Of a stretch of DNA of 12,949 nucleotides, positions 8,065 to 12,949 are shown one piece after another. The notes below the pieces were generated by a model. The model was not told where the DNA came from and made no database searches. It was given only the letters and a program-made list of their open reading frames with translations. Position numbers and translations under genes: made by a program. How positions within the stretch are numbered: the stretch's first letter is position 1; the number at the start of each line of letters is the position of its first letter. Source of the DNA: DAOVIY01 sp964513365 (lineage in GTDB: Bacteria; Patescibacteriota; Minisyncoccia; UBA6257); the NCBI GenBank assembly GCA_964513365.1, contig CAZEMH010000014.1:1-12949 (forward strand), given 5' to 3'.

Positions 8065-9090
8065 ATGAAAAAAATAATTTTAAGTTTGTTNNNNNNNNNN
8101 NNNNNNNNNNNNNNNNNNNNNNNNNNNNNNNNNNNNNNNNNNNNNNNNNNNNNNNNNNNNNNNNNNNNNNNNNNNNNNNNNNNNNNNNNNCCTATAAAGA
8201 AAAGCGAAGCGCAGTTGCAAATACTTTCAGAAAAGTTAGCTGAAGCGGCAGAAATAGCTCGAAGAACTTCCAAGCCAGAAGTTTTGGAAAAAGCATTTGA
8301 TAATTACACAAGCGCGATGGATAGGTTAAAAGATAGAATGGAAGGATTAAAAGAGACTTCAGAAAATCCGAATATTGATAGAATGCTTGATAGAATAACG
8401 CAAGCTGAAATTCGTCATTCAGAAGTATTGGATAAAATTTTAGAAAGAGTTCCGCAAGCCGTTAATCAAATTGAAAAAGTTCGCCAAAACATTAATCAAA
8501 CCTTACCTATTCTTCGTTTAAGATTTGAAAACCAGGAAGAATTTATGAATCGTCTGGAAAATAAATTGCAGGAACTACAACCTTTAAATCCTGCGCCAGC
8601 AGGGGAATTCAGGCAATTACGAATAATGGAAAGTACACGGGAACAACTTCAGCAAACGGATTTAGGAAATTATCCAGAACATGTTCAGGCTAAGGCAGAG
8701 CAATTAAAAGAAAGATTGGAAAATAAAATACAGCAAAGAGTTCAGGTTTTAGAAAAACAGGGTTTTTCCACAAGTACAGTAGAAAGTATTATAAGAATAT
8801 TGCCAATTCCAACTCCAAAGATTGCTCCTGAAAAACTTCCTAAAACACCACCGCCAGGAATTGCTACGACTACAGATACTACTGTAAATACAGGTAGTTT
8901 TGTTCCTCCATTTACACCTAAAGGGACAAAAATGCCGAGTCCAAGATCAGCTATTCGTCCCGCTCCACGTTCTGCAGCTTGTATTGAATTATGGGCACCT
9001 GTTTGTGGCATTGATGGAAAAACATATTCTAATTCTTGTTTTGCTTTTAAAGCAGGCGTGAAGGTGAAATATACTGGAGAATGTAAATAA
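8065..9090 (+). CDS. Secreted helical (DUF5667-like) protein with C-terminal Kazal-like module, interrupted by assembly gap
   Basis: The start codon and MKKIILSL, the beginning of a likely signal peptide, precede a 100-N gap. The frame after the gap is open to the stop, so one gene is likely, but the hidden length is unknown. Residue numbers here assume the gap is exactly 100. Visible regions: PIKKSEAQLQILSEKLAEAAEIARR followed by a long charged, Gln/Glu/Lys-rich helical segment (to about residue 240) whose opening resembles DUF5667 proteins. Then a Pro/Thr-rich linker (about 245-305) and a terminal 36-residue Kazal-like module, C306-x7-C314-x10-C325-x14-C340. That module contains PVCGIDGKTYSNSC. 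It keeps four of the six Kazal cysteines. The architecture suggests export and a surface or extracellular role, perhaps protease binding; this is not demonstrated. It sits between thrS (7 bp) and leuS (15 bp). The DUF5667 assignment is by pattern memory only. Confidence 0.8.
   Translation: MKKIILSLXXXXXXXXXXXXXXXXXXXXXXXXXXXXXXXXXXPIKKSEAQLQILSEKLAEAAEIARRTSKPEVLEKAFDNYTSAMDRLKDRMEGLKETSENPNIDRMLDRITQAEIRHSEVLDKILERVPQAVNQIEKVRQNINQTLPILRLRFENQEEFMNRLENKLQELQPLNPAPAGEFRQLRIMESTREQLQQTDLGNYPEHVQAKAEQLKERLENKIQQRVQVLEKQGFSTSTVESIIRILPIPTPKIAPEKLPKTPPPGIATTTDTTVNTGSFVPPFTPKGTKMPSPRSAIRPAPRSAACIELWAPVCGIDGKTYSNSCFAFKAGVKVKYTGECK
8091..8190. other. Assembly gap of exactly 100 N
   Basis: A run of 100 N falls nine codons into the DUF5667-like/Kazal gene. 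One hundred is the conventional size used for a scaffold gap of unknown length, so the true distance could be different. The downstream sequence is in frame with the upstream ATG under the 100-base assumption, which may be chance (one in three). The missing part should contain the rest of the signal peptide and the beginning of the mature domain. Confidence 0.98.
8980..9087 (+). other. Kazal-like module with four cysteines
   Basis: This segment encodes Cys-x7-Cys-x10-Cys-x14-Cys with the PVCG-DG-TY-N-C core of Kazal inhibitors. Aligned to the six-cysteine pattern, the retained residues are C2, C3, C4 and C6. The missing ones are C1 and C5, which normally pair with each other. The remaining disulfides (C2-C4, C3-C6) could therefore still form. 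By the Kazal convention (second residue after C2) the P1 position would be Glu. The alignment is by eye; inhibitory activity is an inference. Confidence 0.8.
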
Positions 9091-9105
9091 TTTTATCGTT
9101 TTATT

Positions 9106-11541
9106 GTGTCTTATCAACCTAATAAAATTGAACCCAAATGGCAAAAAATTTGGGCTAAAAATAGCTATAAAATTTGGCATACTTCAGATAAGCCAAAAAA
9201 GAAACATATCTATATTTTAGATATGTTTCCTTATCCTTCAGGAGAAGGGCTCCATGTTGGGCATATAGAAGGATATACTGCTTCTGATATTTTATCACGA
9301 TATTATAGGATGAAAGGCTATGATGTTTTACATCCAATGGGATGGGATGCTTTTGGATTACCAGCAGAAAATTATGCGATAAAAACAAAGAAAAATCCTA
9401 AAGAAATAGTGGCAAAAAATATTAAACATTTTCGTCAGCAACTTCAAGCAATGGGATTTAGTTATGATTGGCAAAGAGAGGTTAATACAACAGATCCTAA
9501 TTATTATAAATGGACTCAATGGATATTTTTACAGCTTTATAAACATGGGCTGGCTTATGAAGATGAAATTTCTGTTAATTGGTGTCCTTCTTGCAAGACC
9601 GTTTTAGCTGATGAAGAAGTGGTTGGAGGTAAATGTGATCGTTGTAATGCTTCAGTGGAGAGAAAAAAATTAAAACAGTGGGTTTTAAAGATAACAGCTT
9701 ATGCAGATAGATTATTAAAAGACTTGCATTTGTTAGATTGGCCTGAAAGGGTAAAAACAATGCAAAAAAATTGGATAGGTCGTTCTGAAGGAGTGGATAT
9801 AGAATTTAAAATTGTTGGGCATGAAGAATATATTAAAGTTTTTACAACAAGAGCAGATACAATTTTTGGGGCTACTTATTTAGTATTGGCTCCTGAACAT
9901 TCTTTAATAAAAAAAATTACTTCAGAGTCACAATTTTCTGAAGTTAAGAATTATATCGAAAAAAGTTCGCAAAAATCAGATTTTGAAAGGCAGGCTGATA
10001 TTAAAGAAAAAACAGGGGTATTTACCGGAGCTTATGCTATAAATCCCGCCAATAGAGAAAGAATACCAATTTGGATATCTGATTATGTTTTGATCAGTTA
10101 TGGAACAGGAGCAATAATGGGTGTTCCTGCTCATGATGAACGTGACCTCCAATTTGCTGAGCAGTTTCGTTTGCCAGTAAGAGAGGTTATTTCATCAGAT
10201 GGAATATTAATGAATTCTGGTCCGTTTAATGGAATTGATTACAAGATAGCTCAAGAGAAAATTGCTCTGTATATCGGGGGTAAAAAAAATGTACGTTATA
10301 AATTAAGGGATTGGATTTTTTCTAGGCAGAGATATTGGGGAGAACCTATTCCTATAATCAAATGTCCTAAATGTGGCAATGTTCCCTTAAAGGAAAGCGA
10401 ATTACCGTTAAAACTGCCTGAAGTTAAAAAATATCAGCCAAGTGGAAAGAATGAATCGCCATTAGCAGATATTTCATCTTGGGTAAATGTAAAGTGCCCA
10501 AAATGCAAAGGACCTGCTAAAAGAGAAGTAAATACAATGCCTCAATGGGCAGGTTCTTCTTGGTATTTTTTACGTTATTTAGACCCAAAGAATAAGAAAA
10601 AATTAGTTGATATTAAAAAAGAGAAAAATTGGATGCCAGTTGATATATATATTGGAGGAGTAGAGCATGCAGTTTTGCACCTTTTATACGCTCGTTTTTG
10701 GCATAAGTTTCTTTATGACATTGGAATTGTTTCTACTCCAGAACCATTTTCTCGTTTAATTAACCAGGGTATTATCTTAGGCGAAGACGGAGAAAAAATG
10801 TCTAAATCAAGGGGTAATGTAATAAGCCCTAATAATATTATCAAGAAATACGGAACTGATAGCTTGAGAATGTATGAGATGTTTATGGGTCCTTTGTCTT
10901 TTTCAAAGCCATGGAATAGCCAGGGAGTAATTGGAATATATCGTTTTCTTAATAGGGTTTGGTATTTGGTAACTGAAAAGAATCCAATAAGTGGTAAAAA
11001 ATTAAAAAAGAAAAAAGAAAAAAAATTAATTTTAACGCCAGAAGAGAAAAAGAAGATAAAAGAGAATTTGAAGAGTTTAGAAAAGACAAGACATAAAACC
11101 ATTAAAAAAGTAACAGAAGATTTAGAAAAACTGCATTTTAATACAGCCATTAGTTCTTTAATGGAATATGTTAATGAATTATATGAAGTTCCTTTGGAAA
11201 AAATAAATAAAAAACATTTAGAAAGTTTAATTTTGCTTTTATCTCCATTAGCACCTCATATATCTGAAGAATTATGGAATGTGTATTTAAAGCATCATAA
11301 ATCTGTTGCTAAGGAAAAGTGGCCTTCTTATAAATCTCAATTAACAGAAGAAAAGAATTTTATATTAATAGTACAAGTAAATAGTAAGATAAGAGCCAAA
11401 TTAAAAGCGAAAAAAGGAATTAATAAAGTTAAAGCAGAAAAATTGGCAAAAAGTTCTCCATTGATAAAAAAATATTTAAGAAAGAAAAAGATAAAAAAAA
11501 TTATTTTCGTTGAAGATAAACTTATTAACTTTGTAATATGA
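9106..11541 (+). CDS. leuS: Leucyl-tRNA synthetase
   Basis: LeuRS charges tRNA(Leu) and edits mischarged norvaline/isoleucine. The 811-residue product shows the class I signature H50-VG-H53, a zinc knuckle C160/C163/C177/C180, and the CP1 editing domain. In that domain are TTRADT (247-252) and VPAHDERD with D344 (equivalent to E. coli D345). A second zinc ribbon (C420/C423/C464/C467) and KMSKS (564-568) follow. The helical anticodon domain is next, then a C-terminal domain closing in VEDKLINFVI, so it is full length. A very Lys-rich insert lies at about residues 630-665. The start is GTG at 9106, chosen because MSYQPNKIEPKWQKIW is the standard LeuRS N-terminus and no ATG fits; no SD precedes it. 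The stop TGA overlaps the yvcK ATG (ATGA), indicating translational coupling. Confidence 0.97.
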   Translation: MSYQPNKIEPKWQKIWAKNSYKIWHTSDKPKKKHIYILDMFPYPSGEGLHVGHIEGYTASDILSRYYRMKGYDVLHPMGWDAFGLPAENYAIKTKKNPKEIVAKNIKHFRQQLQAMGFSYDWQREVNTTDPNYYKWTQWIFLQLYKHGLAYEDEISVNWCPSCKTVLADEEVVGGKCDRCNASVERKKLKQWVLKITAYADRLLKDLHLLDWPERVKTMQKNWIGRSEGVDIEFKIVGHEEYIKVFTTRADTIFGATYLVLAPEHSLIKKITSESQFSEVKNYIEKSSQKSDFERQADIKEKTGVFTGAYAINPANRERIPIWISDYVLISYGTGAIMGVPAHDERDLQFAEQFRLPVREVISSDGILMNSGPFNGIDYKIAQEKIALYIGGKKNVRYKLRDWIFSRQRYWGEPIPIIKCPKCGNVPLKESELPLKLPEVKKYQPSGKNESPLADISSWVNVKCPKCKGPAKREVNTMPQWAGSSWYFLRYLDPKNKKKLVDIKKEKNWMPVDIYIGGVEHAVLHLLYARFWHKFLYDIGIVSTPEPFSRLINQGIILGEDGEKMSKSRGNVISPNNIIKKYGTDSLRMYEMFMGPLSFSKPWNSQGVIGIYRFLNRVWYLVTEKNPISGKKLKKKKEKKLILTPEEKKKIKENLKSLEKTRHKTIKKVTEDLEKLHFNTAISSLMEYVNELYEVPLEKINKKHLESLILLLSPLAPHISEELWNVYLKHHKSVAKEKWPSYKSQLTEEKNFILIVQVNSKIRAKLKAKKGINKVKAEKLAKSSPLIKKYLRKKKIKKIIFVEDKLINFVI

Positions 11542-12482
11542 AAAGGATTGTAGTTATCGGCGGAGGCACTGGTGTGTTTACTGTCTTAACTGGTTTAAAG
11601 AGCTATCCTTTTCATTTATCAGCAATTGTTACAACAGCTGATGATGGTGGTTCTTCAGGGATTTTACGGGAAGAATTTGGGATTTTGCCGCCAGGAGATA
11701 TTAGAAGGGCATTAGTAGCTCTTTCATCTGATAGTTTGATTTTATCTAATTTGTTTAATTATCGATTTGAAAATGGAACAGGATTAAAAGGCCATAGTTT
11801 TGGCAATCTTTTTCTAACTGCTTTAGAAAGGATAACAGGCAATTTTAATCAATCTGTTAAAGAAGCATCAAAGATTTTAGGAATTAAAGGAAAAGTCATT
11901 CCTGTAAGCTTAGATTATACGCGTCTTTTCGCGCGTTTAGAAAATGATCTTCTTGTAGTAGGAGAATCAAATATTGATGTTCCAAAGCATGATGGAAATT
12001 TGTTTATAGAAGAAGTTTTTTTAAATCCAGAGCCTAAAGCTAATAAAGATGCTATTAAAGCTATTAAAGAAGCAGATATTATTATTACTGGACCAGGCGA
12101 TCTTTATACAAGCATTATTCCCAATTTTTTGGTAAAAGGAATTAAAGAGGCAATAAAGAAATCACGAGCAAAGAAAGTTTATATCTGTAATATAATGACA
12201 AAATATGGTGAGACAAATAAGTTTACAGCAGAGCATTTTTTTGCTACATTAGAGAAATATCTTGGAAAAGGAGTAATTGACTATTTCCTTGTTAATATTG
12301 AAAAACCAAAGAATCGCTATTTAAGTAAATACAAAAAAGAAAAAGCTGAATTGGTAAAATATGACAGGAAATTATTAAGTTCTTGGAAAAAACCAAAAGT
12401 AATTTTTGCCCGTTTATTAAGGCAAGGGCCGTTACTTCGACATGATTCTAAAAAATTAGCCAAAGTGATTTCAAATATTTAG
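11538..12482 (+). CDS. yvcK: YvcK/CofD-like gluconeogenesis factor
   Basis: The 314-residue product belongs to the YvcK branch of the CofD-like superfamily. In Bacillus and relatives YvcK is needed for growth on gluconeogenic carbon sources and for normal cell shape, and binds UDP-sugars; the enzymatic reaction, if any, is unsettled. Seen: nucleotide-binding GGGTG (8-12), DDGGSSG (35-41), PPGDIRR (51-57), KGHSFGNLF (84-92), TGPGDLYTS (184-192) and NIMTKYGETN. Length matches the family (about 310-320), so it looks complete. It begins inside the leuS stop codon and is followed after 6 bp by the sigma factor gene, so all three are probably on one transcript. The CofD lactyltransferase of F420 biosynthesis is the main alternative. 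It is less likely given the GGGTG and DDGGSSG pattern typical of YvcK. Confidence 0.93.
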   Translation: MKRIVVIGGGTGVFTVLTGLKSYPFHLSAIVTTADDGGSSGILREEFGILPPGDIRRALVALSSDSLILSNLFNYRFENGTGLKGHSFGNLFLTALERITGNFNQSVKEASKILGIKGKVIPVSLDYTRLFARLENDLLVVGESNIDVPKHDGNLFIEEVFLNPEPKANKDAIKAIKEADIIITGPGDLYTSIIPNFLVKGIKEAIKKSRAKKVYICNIMTKYGETNKFTAEHFFATLEKYLGKGVIDYFLVNIEKPKNRYLSKYKKEKAELVKYDRKLLSSWKKPKVIFARLLRQGPLLRHDSKKLAKVISNI

Positions 12483-12488
12483 ATAATT

Positions 12489-12949
12489 ATGGACAAGAAT
12501 GAATTTTCAGAGTTTTATAACAAAAATATAGATAAAGTTTTCCGTTTTATTTATTTACGCGTAGATACAACTGAAACAGCTCAAGATTTAACATCTTTGG
12601 CTTTTTTAAAATTATGGAAAAGAAAATCTTCTGACATTTCTAATCCTACAGCTTTCCTTTATAGAATAGCAAGGAATCAGATAATTGATTTTTATCGCGC
12701 AAAAAGCAAAAAACCTCTTTCTTTGGATAAAGTCGGGGAAATTGCTGATTTTCAAGTTTCTCAACCAACTTTTTCCCAGAAAATAGAATTAACTATGGAA
12801 ATGGAAAGAATTAAAAAAGCAATTCATAATATAAAGCCAGTTTATGCTGATGTTATTATCTGGCACTATGTAGACGATTTATCTAATAAAGAAATTGCTC
12901 AGATATTAAAAAAAACAGAAGGTAATGTAAGGGTAATAATCCATAGAGC
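12489..12949 (+). CDS. ECF-type RNA polymerase sigma factor, 3' end beyond window
   Basis: The ATG six bases after yvcK opens a frame of 153 codons that reaches the window edge without a stop. Region sigma-2 is at about residues 5-75: AQDLTSLAFLKLW (31-43) fits the core-binding 2.2 segment, and AFLYRIARNQIIDFYRAKSKK (55-75) fits the -10 recognition part. After a short linker, sigma-4 spans about 105-153, with helix-turn-helix DDLSNKEIAQILKKTEGNVRVIIHR (129-153). There is no sigma-3, as in the extracytoplasmic-function group. Only the C-terminal tail is missing. Such factors redirect RNA polymerase to a small regulon and are usually held by an anti-sigma partner; that partner, if adjacent, lies to the right of the window. 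No SD precedes the start. The operon position behind leuS and yvcK may indicate growth- or envelope-linked expression (inference). Confidence 0.9.
   Translation, partial: MDKNEFSEFYNKNIDKVFRFIYLRVDTTETAQDLTSLAFLKLWKRKSSDISNPTAFLYRIARNQIIDFYRAKSKKPLSLDKVGEIADFQVSQPTFSQKIELTMEMERIKKAIHNIKPVYADVIIWHYVDDLSNKEIAQILKKTEGNVRVIIHR

Noticed and set aside
8054..8068. ATG overlapping the thrS stop (ATGA), possible coupled start
   Set aside because: It gives only a four-codon frame before TGA; the ATG at 8065 opens the long frame with a signal-peptide-like start.
8742..9011. 89-codon open frame antisense to the Kazal gene, glycine- and valine-rich with membrane-like stretches
   Set aside because: It mirrors the Pro/Thr-rich linker; no supporting start, domain or spacing.
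10713..11150. 145-codon open frame antisense to leuS
   Set aside because: It mirrors the Lys-rich LeuRS insert and gives a Phe-rich low-complexity peptide with no start signal or recognisable domain.
2329..11541. Recoded UGA (genetic code 4 or 25)
   Set aside because: UGA ends rnhB, thrS and leuS at the expected protein lengths, and no in-frame UGA occurs inside conserved domains.
1..12949. Search for tRNA, rRNA, CRISPR, insertion sequences, riboswitches and hairpin terminators
   Set aside because: Intergenic space is tiny (at most 67 bp) and shows no cloverleaf, spaced repeats, transposase or GC-rich hairpin with T-run; nothing could be supported by eye.

Overview
The window is a gene-dense, AT-rich stretch (about one third GC by eye) of a bacterial draft genome. 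It holds eight intact or nearly intact genes and one gene broken by a 100-base run of N. The best fit is a Patescibacteria/CPR genome, probably Parcubacteria-like. This is inferred from the strong AT bias and Lys-rich proteins, tiny or negative intergenic spacing, a threonyl-tRNA synthetase without its TGS domain, and a secreted helical (DUF5667-like) protein ending in a Kazal-like module. UGA is used as a real stop in rnhB, thrS and leuS, which argues against the UGA-recoded lineages (Absconditabacteria/SR1, Gracilibacteria, Mycoplasma). I cannot fix the taxon further without a search.

Layout. At the left edge gatB (+) starts one base into the window and is complete. It converges with a minus-strand pair, rnhB then miaA. 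miaA overlaps the 3' end of gatB by 33 bp, and rnhB and miaA overlap by 4 bp (ATGA), so they are probably co-transcribed. A 67-bp divergent region separates rnhB from dnaE (+), which encodes DNA polymerase III alpha. A 52-bp gap with a consensus sigma-70-type promoter follows. After it comes a tight same-strand run: thrS, a DUF5667-like/Kazal secreted protein, leuS, yvcK and an ECF-type sigma factor that runs off the right edge. Distances in that run are +7, +15, -4 and +6 bp, so it reads as one operon. A second candidate promoter lies inside the 3' end of thrS, in front of the Kazal gene.

Function. Most of the content is core information processing: tRNA charging (ThrRS, LeuRS, and GatB for Gln/Asn-tRNA amidation), tRNA modification (MiaA), RNA removal from DNA (RNase HII) and replication (DnaE). 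The accessory part is the secreted Kazal-like protein, the YvcK envelope/metabolism factor and the ECF sigma factor, which may form a cell-surface or regulatory unit embedded among translation genes. No tRNA, rRNA, CRISPR array, insertion sequence or clear hairpin terminator was seen, and no gene-free stretch exceeds 300 bases. None of the starts that could be inspected has a convincing Shine-Dalgarno sequence.
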